The notes under the pieces are model-generated. The model searched no databases, was not told the origin of the DNA, and was given only the letters and a program-made list of their open reading frames with translations. Shown here piece after piece: positions 9,556-18,198 of a stretch of 36,929 bases of DNA (its first letter is position 1; the number at the start of each line of letters is the position of its first letter). Source of the stretch: Pandoraea sp. ASV26 (lineage in GTDB: Bacteria; Pseudomonadota; Gammaproteobacteria; Burkholderiales; Burkholderiaceae); NCBI RefSeq assembly GCF_016428915.1, contig NZ_JAELTP010000059.1, positions 1-36,929 on the forward strand. The letters run 5' to 3'. A program made the translations under genes and the position numbers.

Positions 9556-11670
9556 CTAATTCACTAGCTGTACGAGCCCGTTCTGGCAGTTGATGCTGTT
9601 GACGGTGACGGTTGTCGTACCGATGCTCACGCCCAGTGCATTCAGCGCCGTATTGATAAGGTTGCTGATCGGCGTGAGCAATGGGTTGAGTAGCGTGTAA
9701 AGCACGCTGGTCAGCACGGGAGTGAGGTTGCTGGTGCTGATGATGTTGTTGTTATTGAGGTATGACGCCCGGCACTGAGCAGGATTGCCCTGCGCGTCGC
9801 AGAACAGATCGCTAACCGTGCCCAACAGACCGCCAACGAGCCCTCCTACCGTATTGACCAACCCGGTGATCGTGGTATTCAGGCTACTGCCGATTGAGCC
9901 TACGTTAAGCGTAAGTACTGAACTCAACGTAGAACTCAGCCCGTTGAGTGTCGCTTGCAAATTCTGTGCAGCGCTATTCAGATAGTTATTGACCGTAGAA
10001 ATGCTGAACGCCGGGTTCGGCACGACCCCGAGAAGCGAACTGGTGACATTGCCTACATTCGCGCCCGGCGAATTGGCTGGTGGTTGCGTGCCAACATCGA
10101 TCATCAGGCCACCCAGCAACGCGCCGACAATCTGACTCAGGTCCACGGTCGACCCCACAGGCCCCCAGGTCTGCGGAAACGGCCCGGTAAATGTATTGGT
10201 CGGCGCGGGCGTGGTACTTGTCACAAGCGACGCATTGACTTTCCCGTTCACCGTAATCGCGCCAAGCAAAGTAGCAATTGGCGTGCGATTCGTGAGGATC
10301 GTTGTGCAACTGCCGGAACCCGTGTTGATCGGGTTACCGCTCGCGTCTTGCCCCACACAAAGATTCACCAGCCCGGAAGTGACCTGAAGGGTTGCTGATG
10401 GCGTCGCGCCGCATTGCAGATCCGTCACGGTGGCAGTCGACCGCGCAAGCTCGACGGTGAGGGGCAACTTCAACGAAGTCCCGGCAATGTTCAGCACGCC
10501 GCCGAGCAAGCCATTGGCCTGTGTGTTGACCTGAAGATTGATGCGCACCTGTGCCGTAGTGGCGGACGCACCCTTGCCGCCAATCCCGATCTGAGGCGGC
10601 GAGATTATGCTTGCGTTTGCCGTCACCAGATTGCCGAGGATCGAGAGCGACGGGATGGAAATCGCGTTGACGCCACTCCCTCCGATGATGGCCGCCGAGA
10701 TCAGATCCATCACGTTCACATTCGCCGTGAGCGCATTGGCATCGCTCACGCCCGCCATATCGATGTTCGCCAGCACGCCCGGACTCGTTGCGGAGCCGAA
10801 CAAGTTCACCGGCAGGTTCAGCGCGCTCGAGTTGGCCAGTGCGCTGACCACCCCGTTCAACGCGGTTATCGACGCCGACACGGCGGCACCTTGCGTGGCG
10901 AGGGCCGTTTGGGTCGCCGTCAGCAATTTACCCACCGTCAGGTTCTGAATCGTCGCGAGGCCCGTCAACGACGCGACCGTCACGTCTCCGGCCACCGAAA
11001 TACCCAGCGCTTGCAGCAAGCCACTGGGGGTCACAGTCGCGCCGACGAGTTGCTGTCCGCTGGCGACATAGGCTTGTACGTTCACGCCGAGCGGCGTGAG
11101 GATCGACGACAACACGGAGTTGCTCGTACTGAGCGCAAGCAATCCGGAATCGACCTTGAATGACACCACAGCGGGCGCCTTGCGCGCGGTGGCCGTGGCC
11201 GCGATAGTGCGCGTGCCGACGAGTTGGAAGAACGACGGGATCGTCATGCTCAGCGACACCTGCACCGCGTTGCCGGCCGCCGCGCTCGCGGCATTGCCTT
11301 GGGTGTACGCCACGAACGTCCCCGGCACCGTGGCGGTCGGCAAGGGCGAGGTCCAGACGCCGCACAACGCGGACACCGTCAGCCCCGAGACATTGCTGCC
11401 CATGTTCGCCGTCACGTTGGCGTTCACGACGCTGGTAAACGACGTCGCATTGGCGCACCCCGGCAGCGTTTGTGCGCCAGCAAGCGCAGCCATGTCAGCC
11501 GTGCGCTGCAAATTGCGTCGTTGCATGAATGCATAGCCCGCGTCGATGGCGAACGAGAGAATCAGCACCACGATCACGAAGCTGAAGGCGAGGATCGGTA
11601 TCGAACCGCGTTGCCGCCCGCCCGACGCGGCGACGCGATCCCTTTGGCGCATGCGCGCACGCGGAGTCAT
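9556..11670 (-). CDS. TadG-like Flp pilus-associated protein
   Basis: 704 residues. The N-terminus has the TadG/TadE-like pseudopilin pattern: a basic head, RQRGSIPILAF, then one membrane helix (VIVVLILSFAIDAGYAF) and the typical MQRRNLQRTADMAALAGAQ. Cleavage after the Gly of RQRG is possible. The remaining 600 residues are exported, rich in Val, Thr, Asn, Leu and Gly, with recurring segments such as GLVNTVGGLVGGLLGTVSD and LLNPLLTPISNLINTALN. I see no von Willebrand A domain, which many TadG proteins carry. Four Cys near the C-terminus (CDAQGNPAQC, NCQNG) and others could form disulfides. It starts 6 bases after the DUF3613 gene, so it is co-transcribed. The large domain has the composition of an adhesin or pilus-anchoring part, which is inference. 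Confidence 0.82.
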   Translation of the reverse strand: MTPRARMRQRDRVAASGGRQRGSIPILAFSFVIVVLILSFAIDAGYAFMQRRNLQRTADMAALAGAQTLPGCANATSFTSVVNANVTANMGSNVSGLTVSALCGVWTSPLPTATVPGTFVAYTQGNAASAAAGNAVQVSLSMTIPSFFQLVGTRTIAATATARKAPAVVSFKVDSGLLALSTSNSVLSSILTPLGVNVQAYVASGQQLVGATVTPSGLLQALGISVAGDVTVASLTGLATIQNLTVGKLLTATQTALATQGAAVSASITALNGVVSALANSSALNLPVNLFGSATSPGVLANIDMAGVSDANALTANVNVMDLISAAIIGGSGVNAISIPSLSILGNLVTANASIISPPQIGIGGKGASATTAQVRINLQVNTQANGLLGGVLNIAGTSLKLPLTVELARSTATVTDLQCGATPSATLQVTSGLVNLCVGQDASGNPINTGSGSCTTILTNRTPIATLLGAITVNGKVNASLVTSTTPAPTNTFTGPFPQTWGPVGSTVDLSQIVGALLGGLMIDVGTQPPANSPGANVGNVTSSLLGVVPNPAFSISTVNNYLNSAAQNLQATLNGLSSTLSSVLTLNVGSIGSSLNTTITGLVNTVGGLVGGLLGTVSDLFCDAQGNPAQCRASYLNNNNIISTSNLTPVLTSVLYTLLNPLLTPISNLINTALNALGVSIGTTTVTVNSINCQNGLVQLVN

Positions 11671-11676
11671 GATCCG

Positions 11677-12237
11677 TCACTGGCTCGCGCCAGCCCCCGC
11701 ACCGCCGGATGCTGCACCGCCACCGCCACCACCGCCACCGCCGCCATTCCCGCTGTCGCTCTGGATCATCGTCGGATAGAACTGCGGAATCGGATACGTG
11801 AAGCTATCCAGATAGCGTTTATAGGCGCGCGAGGCTGTCGCGCCGAGCATGGGCAGCCCCGGCCCGGCGGCCAGATTGCTCGCCTGAAGCGCAAGCAACG
11901 CCTGGGTTTCGTCGCCCAGCATGCCGTCGCGCGCATGCTCACCCACCCGCAACGGCGTATCGCGGCGAACGACGTCTCGCGGCACGCGGCTCGCCTGTGC
12001 CGGGGAGGCGGTGGCCTGCGCCGCTTGTGTCTGTGCGGCGTCTGCGGGGGCGGGCATTGGCTGCACCACCGGTGCCGCCACGCTGCGTGGGTCGGCACTC
12101 CCCATCGAGCCGGTGACCGGCGCATTGCTCTGCGCCGCGGCCGCTCCGGCCGAAAGCGCGAGCACGGCGACAGCGAGCTGCGCCGCCAGCCGCAGCCGGG
12201 GGCCCGAACTTACTGTTGGTTTCTGGACTGCCATCAT
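11677..12237 (-). CDS. DUF3613 family exported protein of the tad locus
   Basis: 186 residues from the ATG at 12237, chosen because GGGAG lies five bases before it; the frame also extends upstream into the TPR gene without support. A signal peptide (LAAQLAVAVLALSAGAAAAQ) is followed by an Ala/Pro/Gln linker. The conserved part has GDETQALLALQASN, GPGLPMLGATASRAYKRYL and DSFTYPIPQFY, a pattern I associate with DUF3613 proteins found next to TPR genes in Burkholderia tad loci. The C-terminus is a poly-Gly run (ten Gly) in a Ser/Ala/Gly tail. Function is unknown; its place between tadD-like and tadG-like genes implies a role in Flp pilus assembly or anchoring in the periplasm. Confidence 0.72.
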   Translation of the reverse strand: MMAVQKPTVSSGPRLRLAAQLAVAVLALSAGAAAAQSNAPVTGSMGSADPRSVAAPVVQPMPAPADAAQTQAAQATASPAQASRVPRDVVRRDTPLRVGEHARDGMLGDETQALLALQASNLAAGPGLPMLGATASRAYKRYLDSFTYPIPQFYPTMIQSDSGNGGGGGGGGGGAASGGAGAGASQ

Positions 12238-12307
12238 CGCGTCTCCCTGATGTTGCGTGACTCGCGTCGAGTGTCCGGCGCCGTGCTTGAATTGAGCGGC
12301 CGCCACA

Positions 12308-13450
12308 TTACTGCGATTGGCCAAAACGATCCAGCAACGACGTCGGCATGTCGCTGCGGGCCGCGTCGCCTGCGCGCGCCAGCTTGGCGTCCGCAGCCGT
12401 GCCCGGTGCCGGCGCGAACGCCGGCCTGACCTGCGTTTGGGTTTGGGTTTGGGTTTGCCTCACGCCCGACTCACTGCCTGACGTCAAACGCACCACCACG
12501 GGGCCACCGGCCCCGATAGCACCAACAGCCGCACCGTCACTTCCTGCCCGGCCCTGAGCCGTCGACGCGACGGACGACGCCTGCGGCGCAATCGAGGCCG
12601 CCGCCTGTGCCGCGGCGCGGGCGGCGGCAGCGCTCGCCGCCGCGCGGCGCGCCTTCACCTGCGCGCTGATATCGGTGGCGAGTTTGTCGATGGCCTCGCG
12701 CGTGGTCTGCGGCATCTTCGCGCGCGTCATCATCTCGTCGGCGCGCGAGCGCTCGCCCGTCACCACGAGATAAACCGCCAGATTACTCAGCACCTTGCGA
12801 CTATCGGGCCGCAACTCCGCAGCCTGCGCGAGCGGCACGCGCGCCGCCCCGGCGTCGCCATTGTTCAGCAGCGCGAAGCCGAGATCGCTCAGATAGAACG
12901 CTTGCGTCGGTGCACGAGCCACTGCTTCGCGCAGCGCCTGCACCGCACCCGCGTAATCCTTGCGCTGCGCCGCGACCAGCCCGATACCGTGCCACGCCGC
13001 CGCCGCTTCATTGCCCGCCAGCAAGGTGCGATACGCCTGCTCGGCGGCGTCGGGCTGGCCGGTCTCGCGCAACGCATCGGCGCGAAGAATGTCGATATCC
13101 GGCGAAGCGCCGTACTGAATCCGGAACTGATCGATGTGAGCGAGCGACGCAAAATACGAGCCCTGCTCCTGCATCTGACGAATCATCGACAGATACAACT
13201 CACGCGTGTCCGGCTTGGCAGCCCTGGCCTTCTCTTCGTCGTTCTGCTGCGCCTGCATCAACGCGGCGGCCGAGGGCGCACCGTAACCGCCGATGCGCGG
13301 GCCGCCACATCCCGCGAGCGTAGCCAACGTTACCGTGCACAGCACGGCGATCAGCGAGCCCGCCATGGCGCGGCCGGGCTTGCGTGGATGTCGGACACCG
13401 GCCGCCGCAGCGGCCCCCCTGAGAGCTTGTGTCGGATTTTGGATGGTCAC
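12308..13450 (-). CDS. tadD: TadD-like TPR lipoprotein of the Flp pilus system
   Basis: 380 residues. A basic leader precedes a lipoprotein signal (AVLCTVTLATLAGC, Cys about residue 48). Tetratricopeptide helices follow over about 75-260 (ASPDIDILRADALRETGQPD, EAAAAWHGIGLVAAQRKDYA, QAFYLSDLGFALLNNGDAGA, RKVLSNLAVYLVVTGERSRA). The C-terminal third is low complexity Ala/Gln/Gly with a short TQTQTQTQ run. The start is a GTG that overlaps the tadC stop (GTGA), with GGAGG seven bases upstream, so translation is probably coupled. TadD proteins are outer-membrane-associated TPR lipoproteins thought to help secretin assembly. The Ala-rich tail is not typical and is probably disordered. Confidence 0.85.
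   Translation of the reverse strand: MTIQNPTQALRGAAAAAGVRHPRKPGRAMAGSLIAVLCTVTLATLAGCGGPRIGGYGAPSAAALMQAQQNDEEKARAAKPDTRELYLSMIRQMQEQGSYFASLAHIDQFRIQYGASPDIDILRADALRETGQPDAAEQAYRTLLAGNEAAAAWHGIGLVAAQRKDYAGAVQALREAVARAPTQAFYLSDLGFALLNNGDAGAARVPLAQAAELRPDSRKVLSNLAVYLVVTGERSRADEMMTRAKMPQTTREAIDKLATDISAQVKARRAAASAAAARAAAQAAASIAPQASSVASTAQGRAGSDGAAVGAIGAGGPVVVRLTSGSESGVRQTQTQTQTQVRPAFAPAPGTAADAKLARAGDAARSDMPTSLLDRFGQSQ
12435..12458 (-). repeat. In-frame hexanucleotide repeat in the tadD-like gene
   Basis: Three GTTTGG units plus GTTTGC on the plus strand encode Gln-Thr dipeptides. The unit length is a multiple of three, so slippage would change length but not frame. Confidence 0.75.
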
Positions 13451-14475
13451 TGCATGGCCTCCATCGATTTAGCCAGCGACAGGATGGCCGGCCCCGCGAC
13501 CACCAGCATGAGCGCGGGCAGCAGGGTCAGCATCATCACCAGCGTCATCTTCACGGTGAGCTTGCCGATGCGCTCTTTCATCGTCTGGCGACGTTGTTCG
13601 CGCAGACGATCGCTGAACTGCTGCAACGGCTCCTGCACGGCACCGCCGTGTTGCTCGACCTGCACGATGAGCCGCACGAGCGCGCGCAAATCGTCGTTGT
13701 CGTACACCTCGCGCAGCCGACCGAGCGACGCCTCGCGCCCTCGCCCGGAGGCATGCTGACGATTGGCGTTCTCGAACTCCCTGGACAGAATCGGCAGCAC
13801 CTCGCGGAAGTCGGAAACCACCACGTAAAGGCTTTGGTCCATCGACAGCCCCACGCCTTGCAGCAGACGCAGCAGGTCGATGAGCAACGGCAGTTCGTCG
13901 ACCAGGTCGTGACGACGCCGGCTGGCCTTGCGCTGCACATAGAACTTCGGCGCGAGCAATCCGGCCCCGGCCGCACCGAGCAGGCGCAGGATTGTGCTGA
14001 GACCCCCGCCGCCCGGGAACCACAGCCAGACGAGCAACGGCAGCACCACCGCCAGCGCCACCCGCGCGAACAGAAAAAGCGACTTGGCACGCACGCTGTC
14101 GTACCCGCACTGCGCGAGCAGCAGACGATCTTCGGCGGCAATCAGATGCTGCCCGAGACGCGTCTCCGACCACTGCTTGCCGAGCGCCGACGCGCGATCG
14201 ACCAGCGCGCGCCAGCCGCGCTGCCTGCCCTCGGCGGAGTCTTGCGCATCGTCCGTCTTCCCGCGCAGTCCACCCGGCACGCTCGCGGCACGCAGCGCCG
14301 CCAACGCCTGTTGCTGACGGCTCGCCAGCACCTGATCGATCACGCGTTCGCTTCGGCTTTGCCGCACCGCGCGCAACAGAATGGCAGACGCAGCGAGCAG
14401 CAGCCCGGCCGCGACCATCAACAGGCCCAGCGTCATCCAGAGATGCGAGTCGGACGAAAGCGATGAAAGGTTCAT
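13447..14475 (-). CDS. tadC: Flp pilus inner-membrane platform protein TadC
   Basis: 342 residues with the layout of TadC. One N-terminal membrane helix (LWMTLGLLMVAAGLLLAASA) is followed by a cytoplasmic linker, two helices around 130-180 (LFLFARVALAVVLPLLVWLW, ILRLLGAAGAGLLAP), the type II secretion F domain (about 190-320, with ELPLLIDLLRLLQGVGLSMD) and a final helix (VMMLTLLPALMLVVAGPAI). With TadB it forms the membrane platform on which the TadA ATPase acts. The stop overlaps the GTG start of the TPR gene by four bases, and tadB lies 19 bases upstream. Confidence 0.93.
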   Translation of the reverse strand: MNLSSLSSDSHLWMTLGLLMVAAGLLLAASAILLRAVRQSRSERVIDQVLASRQQQALAALRAASVPGGLRGKTDDAQDSAEGRQRGWRALVDRASALGKQWSETRLGQHLIAAEDRLLLAQCGYDSVRAKSLFLFARVALAVVLPLLVWLWFPGGGGLSTILRLLGAAGAGLLAPKFYVQRKASRRRHDLVDELPLLIDLLRLLQGVGLSMDQSLYVVVSDFREVLPILSREFENANRQHASGRGREASLGRLREVYDNDDLRALVRLIVQVEQHGGAVQEPLQQFSDRLREQRRQTMKERIGKLTVKMTLVMMLTLLPALMLVVAGPAILSLAKSMEAMQ

Positions 14476-14494
14476 ATCGTAAGGTCTCTCTCGC

Positions 14495-15418
14495 TCACAG
14501 CGACTTGGCCAGCCGGTACAGCACGAAGCCGCCGAACACTTCCAGACTCAAGCCGATGGCCAGCAGTTTCTGACCGGCCCCTTCCTGGAACATCGGCTCG
14601 AAGAATTTCGGGTTCAGCAACATCAACAAGGCGCTGACGACGATCGGCAGCGCGGCCAGCACCCACGCCGACAGACGTGTCTCGGAAGACAAGGCGTAAA
14701 GCTCGGCTTGCGCCTGTTCGCGATCGCGCATGAAACCCGCCATGCGCGAAAGAATCTGGTCGGCGCGTCCCCCGAAACGGGTCGACAGATCGACCACGGA
14801 CGCGAACAGATAAATCTCCTCCACCTGATACTGCCGGGCGATCTGCTTGAGTGCCACGTCCAGTTCAACACCGGCCTGCACCTGCCGCACGGCTCGCTCT
14901 AGCAATTCGCGCAACGGCATGTCGGCGTTGCCCGCTGCCGTCTGGAATGCGGCCGGCAGACTGTTGCCGACCGTCAGCATGCGCACCATACCGTCGAGAA
15001 ACACCGGCAACTGACGCACGATGCTGCGATGCCGGCGTGCCGCCTTGAACCCATAGCGCAGCACGTTGCCAAGGACGTACAGCACCAGAATCACGATGGC
15101 CGAGAGCGGCCCGTGCCAGATCCAGAACACCAGCGCCAGCAACAGCCCGGGGGCAATGAGCAACGTGTAGAACATCGGATCGGGCTGAACGCCCGCGCGC
15201 TCGAAGAAGAACTCCCACGGCAACGACTTGCGGCGCGACACGCGGGAAATTCCCCCCTCGCTGGCCGAAAACCTCGGTGCGTTTTGCGCGAGCTGCTGCT
15301 CGATGAACGCACTCGTCGCCTGATCTCTCACGCGCTTTTGCGTGCGGCGCCATAGCTCCAGCCCTGCGGCGATCAGCAGCAGCGCGATGCAGATGGCCCA
15401 CAGCACGATGGGATTCAT
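14495..15418 (-). CDS. tadB: Flp pilus inner-membrane platform protein TadB
   Basis: 307 residues from the ATG at 15418, which overlaps the tadA stop as ATGA; the open frame continues upstream within tadA but there it is out of frame with the real gene. It has an N-terminal helix (VLWAICIALLLIAAGLELW), a pair of helices near 85-125 (FYTLLIAPGLLLALVFWIW, AIVILVLYVLGNVL), the type II secretion F domain (about 130-260, RQLPVFLDGMVRMLTVGNSL, FGGRADQILSRMAGFMRDRE) and two C-terminal helices. It is the paired platform protein of TadC. The ATGA overlap suggests translational coupling with tadA. Confidence 0.94.
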   Translation of the reverse strand: MNPIVLWAICIALLLIAAGLELWRRTQKRVRDQATSAFIEQQLAQNAPRFSASEGGISRVSRRKSLPWEFFFERAGVQPDPMFYTLLIAPGLLLALVFWIWHGPLSAIVILVLYVLGNVLRYGFKAARRHRSIVRQLPVFLDGMVRMLTVGNSLPAAFQTAAGNADMPLRELLERAVRQVQAGVELDVALKQIARQYQVEEIYLFASVVDLSTRFGGRADQILSRMAGFMRDREQAQAELYALSSETRLSAWVLAALPIVVSALLMLLNPKFFEPMFQEGAGQKLLAIGLSLEVFGGFVLYRLAKSL

Positions 15419-16782
15419 CGCCGGCGTCCGAAGAAACCGCCACCGCCCGAATCCGGTGGCGGATTGTTCTGGGCTTGCGCGGCCGCCGCCGCATTGCGCG
15501 CCTGCTCCTTGTAGCGCTGCAACTTCGGCGAGTGCGGCTGAAGGCCAAGCGAGACCCAGCGGTCCTTCTCCTCGCCGTCGGGCCCCACTACCGATTCGTG
15601 ACGGATCAGTTCCTGCGTCGAGATCACCGTGTCCGACACACCGGTGACTTCCGTAATGGACAGAATGCGCCGGCGTCCGCTCGACAGACGGCCGATCTGC
15701 ACGATGAAATCGAGCGCGCTCGTGATCTGCCGGCGCAGACTGCTCTCGCTGCCCTGAAAACCGGCGAAGCCCGCGAGCATTTCGAGACGATAGAGACACT
15801 CGCGCGGCGAGTTGGCGTGAATCGTCGCCATCGACCCTTCGTGGCCCGTGTTCATCGCCTGCATCATTTCGAGCACTTCGGCGCCACGCACTTCGCCCAC
15901 GATGATGCGGTCCGGACGCATGCGCAAGCTGTTGCGGATCAGATCGCGAATCGTCACCTCGCCCGAGCCATCGAAGCCGCCCTGACGCGATTCGAGCCGC
16001 ACCACGTGCGGGTGGTTGAGCGAGAGTTCGGCAGTGTCTTCGACCGTCACCACACGCTCGGTAGCCGGAATGAAGCTGGCCAGCGCATTGAGCAGCGAGG
16101 TCTTGCCCGAGCTGGTCCCGCCCGAGACGAGAATGTTGCAACGCGAACGCACCGCCGCTTCGAGCAGACCGTAAATCTCCTCGTTGAAGCTACCGAGCGC
16201 GAGCAGGTCGGACGGCTTGAGCGGGTCCTTGCGGAACTTACGAATCGAGACGACAGGCCCATCCACCGCCAACGGCTCGATCACCACGTTTAGACGTCCG
16301 CCGTCGGGGAGCCGCGCATCGACCATCGGATTCGACTCGTCGAGACGGCGGCCGATGGGCGCGAGAATGCGACGCACGATGCGCAGCAGATGCTGATTGT
16401 CCGAGAAGCGCAAGGCTTCGCGGGCCAGCACGCCGTGGCGCGAGACGTACACGTCGTTGTAGCCGTTGATGAGAATGTCTTCCACCGAGGCGTCTGCGAG
16501 CAGATCCTCGATCGGGCCGAAGCCGGCGAGTTCCTTCGTCAGCGCATCCGAGATCTGGCGCAGCTCCGATTCGTTGATCGGAATGCGGCGCAAACGCACG
16601 AAGCCGTCCATCTCCAGATCGACAAACTGCTGAATCGCGCTGCGGCTCCAACGCCCGAACTCGGCGCCGAGTTCCTCGATCCGTGCGAGCAGGTGTTCGT
16701 GCGCAGCGGTCTTGATGTCCTGAAACTGCTGCGAATTGGCAAACGCGCGCTTGTCGTCGGCAAATTCGATGGAGTCGGTCAT
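15415..16782 (-). CDS. tadA: Flp pilus assembly ATPase TadA/CpaF
   Basis: 455 residues from the ATG at 16782, one base after the cpaE stop; a longer frame to 16848 lies inside cpaE and is not needed. It is a secretion/type IV pilus ATPase with an N-terminal domain (about 1-190), Walker [10 protein letters not shown] (221-229), the Asp box [10 protein letters not shown] (about 244-253), Walker [15 protein letters not shown] (about 292-305) and the His box [14 protein letters not shown]. It powers Flp pilus extension, and possibly retraction, at the cytoplasmic face of the TadB/TadC platform. The last 30 residues are a disordered Ala/Gln/Pro/Gly tail ending [10 protein letters not shown], beyond the usual CpaF end. 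It is translationally coupled to tadB. Confidence 0.96.
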   Translation of the reverse strand: MTDSIEFADDKRAFANSQQFQDIKTAAHEHLLARIEELGAEFGRWSRSAIQQFVDLEMDGFVRLRRIPINESELRQISDALTKELAGFGPIEDLLADASVEDILINGYNDVYVSRHGVLAREALRFSDNQHLLRIVRRILAPIGRRLDESNPMVDARLPDGGRLNVVIEPLAVDGPVVSIRKFRKDPLKPSDLLALGSFNEEIYGLLEAAVRSRCNILVSGGTSSGKTSLLNALASFIPATERVVTVEDTAELSLNHPHVVRLESRQGGFDGSGEVTIRDLIRNSLRMRPDRIIVGEVRGAEVLEMMQAMNTGHEGSMATIHANSPRECLYRLEMLAGFAGFQGSESSLRRQITSALDFIVQIGRLSSGRRRILSITEVTGVSDTVISTQELIRHESVVGPDGEEKDRWVSLGLQPHSPKLQRYKEQARNAAAAAQAQNNPPPDSGGGGFFGRRR

Positions 16783-16783
16783 A

Positions 16784-18124
16784 TCAATGCTTTCCCATGA
16801 ATCGGCCCAGCCAGCCCGAGGACTGACGTTGTGCTGCCGCCCCGGCATGTTGCTCGGCGAGCAGCCGCTCGACGAGCGGTTGCAGTGCGCGCACGTACGG
16901 GTCGCTGCGCGCGGTATCGAGAATCAATTTGCCCTGATTGGTCGCCGAGAGCATCGCCAGCGGACGATCGGGCAACGTAGCGAGCAACGGCACATCGAAT
17001 CGCTTGGCGATCTGATCGGCCGCCATGCCGTAACGCGGATCGTAACGATTGAGCACGAGATGCAGGTGATCGCGCGCGACGCTCTTTTCTTCGAGATCGC
17101 GCAGCAGCGAAGCCAGCGAGACGATCGCGCCCACGCTCTGATCGACCACGAGCCAGACCTCATCGGCCGCGCGCAAGAGGCTCGCCACGAACGCAGGGTT
17201 CGAGAAGCCGCCGAGGTCAGCCACGATCAGATCGAAGAACGCGCGCAGGCGGTCGGTCAGTGCGAGCGCATCGGCCGCCGCCACGCTGCGCATATCGCCC
17301 AGATCGAGCGGCAGCGGCAACACGGCCAGACCGCTGGGCGCATGCGAGACAGCGGTGTGCACGAGCGTCTCGTCGAACCGTCTCAGGTTCTGCACCGCTT
17401 CGGCAAAGCTGAACTGGCTCTGGGTGTTCAGATACAGCATGCCGTCGCCCGACGGCAAACCAAGATCGAGCAGCGCGACATGGCCGAGCAGCGAGCTATC
17501 GAACTTGTCGTCCTTGCTGGCCGGCGCCTTGGGCGCCCTGGCGGCTCTTTCCGGCTGGGCACTCACGGAGAGTTCCTGCCCGAGCTGCGACAGATGCGCG
17601 GCGAGCGTGCTGCATCCCACACCGATGCGCGAGCCCAGCAGCACCACGAACCGGCCGTGACGTTGGGGCGTGGCAACGTCAACCGTCGGCGTGTGATCGA
17701 CCACCCGGCGAATGACGTCGAGCGCCTCCTCGTGCGTCGAATGCATGTCGATGAAGTCGTGCACCCCCGCGCGTATGGCCGCCTTCATGCCGTCGGCCCG
17801 CACCAGGGAGCCCACGGCCACGACGGGCAATTTGGGCGCCACACGCTTGAGCATGTGCGCGAGTTCGGTCGCCGCAGCGATGCCGCCGTCGGGGCCGTCG
17901 TCCGCGTGCCCGGTCGGCTCACCGGAGAAATCGAGCAGCACGACCTGCGGATCGAGATCGCCAATGCGCTGCTGCAATTGCGCTGGACGGCCGGCTTCCT
18001 GGAGCACGACGCCCTCTTCCCGTAGTGCCGCCGAGAGCCACTGACCGTGGCCAGCATGCGCACTGCAAAAGAGAAAGCGATGCAACTCTGTCATGGTGTC
18101 CAGTATTCGCGTCGGTGCGTTCAT
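16784..18124 (-). CDS. cpaE: CpaE/TadZ family pilus localisation ATPase-like protein
   Basis: 446 residues. Residues about 14-145 form a receiver-like domain (FLFCSAHAGHGQWL, PQVVLLDFSG, LPVVAVGSLVRADGMKAAIR). Residues 155-430 are a MinD/ParA-like P-loop fold with GSRIGVGCST at 164-173, VALLDLGLPSGDG, FDLIVADLGG and VWLVVDQSVG. The P-loop departs from the ParA consensus KGGxGK[S/T]: the signature Lys is Arg, the next Gly is Ile, and the second Lys is Cys. TadZ/CpaE proteins are known for atypical P-loops and place the pilus apparatus at a pole or focus. The ATG at 18124 is well supported by AAGGAG seven bases before it. It leads the tight cpaE-tadA-tadB-tadC-tadD run. Confidence 0.9.
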   Translation of the reverse strand: MNAPTRILDTMTELHRFLFCSAHAGHGQWLSAALREEGVVLQEAGRPAQLQQRIGDLDPQVVLLDFSGEPTGHADDGPDGGIAAATELAHMLKRVAPKLPVVAVGSLVRADGMKAAIRAGVHDFIDMHSTHEEALDVIRRVVDHTPTVDVATPQRHGRFVVLLGSRIGVGCSTLAAHLSQLGQELSVSAQPERAARAPKAPASKDDKFDSSLLGHVALLDLGLPSGDGMLYLNTQSQFSFAEAVQNLRRFDETLVHTAVSHAPSGLAVLPLPLDLGDMRSVAAADALALTDRLRAFFDLIVADLGGFSNPAFVASLLRAADEVWLVVDQSVGAIVSLASLLRDLEEKSVARDHLHLVLNRYDPRYGMAADQIAKRFDVPLLATLPDRPLAMLSATNQGKLILDTARSDPYVRALQPLVERLLAEQHAGAAAQRQSSGWLGRFMGKH

Positions 18125-18198
18125 GTATGCACTCCTTACTGCCCTGTCCCGGCTCTCGCTGCTGTGCGCTCGATGCCGTCTTCCTGCCGGTAGCCGCC

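Noticed and set aside
15415-16141. N-terminal extension of the tadB frame into tadA
   Set aside because: The extension is out-of-frame tadA sequence of low-complexity Arg/Gly/Ala type; the ATGA overlap at 15415-15418 gives a normal TadB start.
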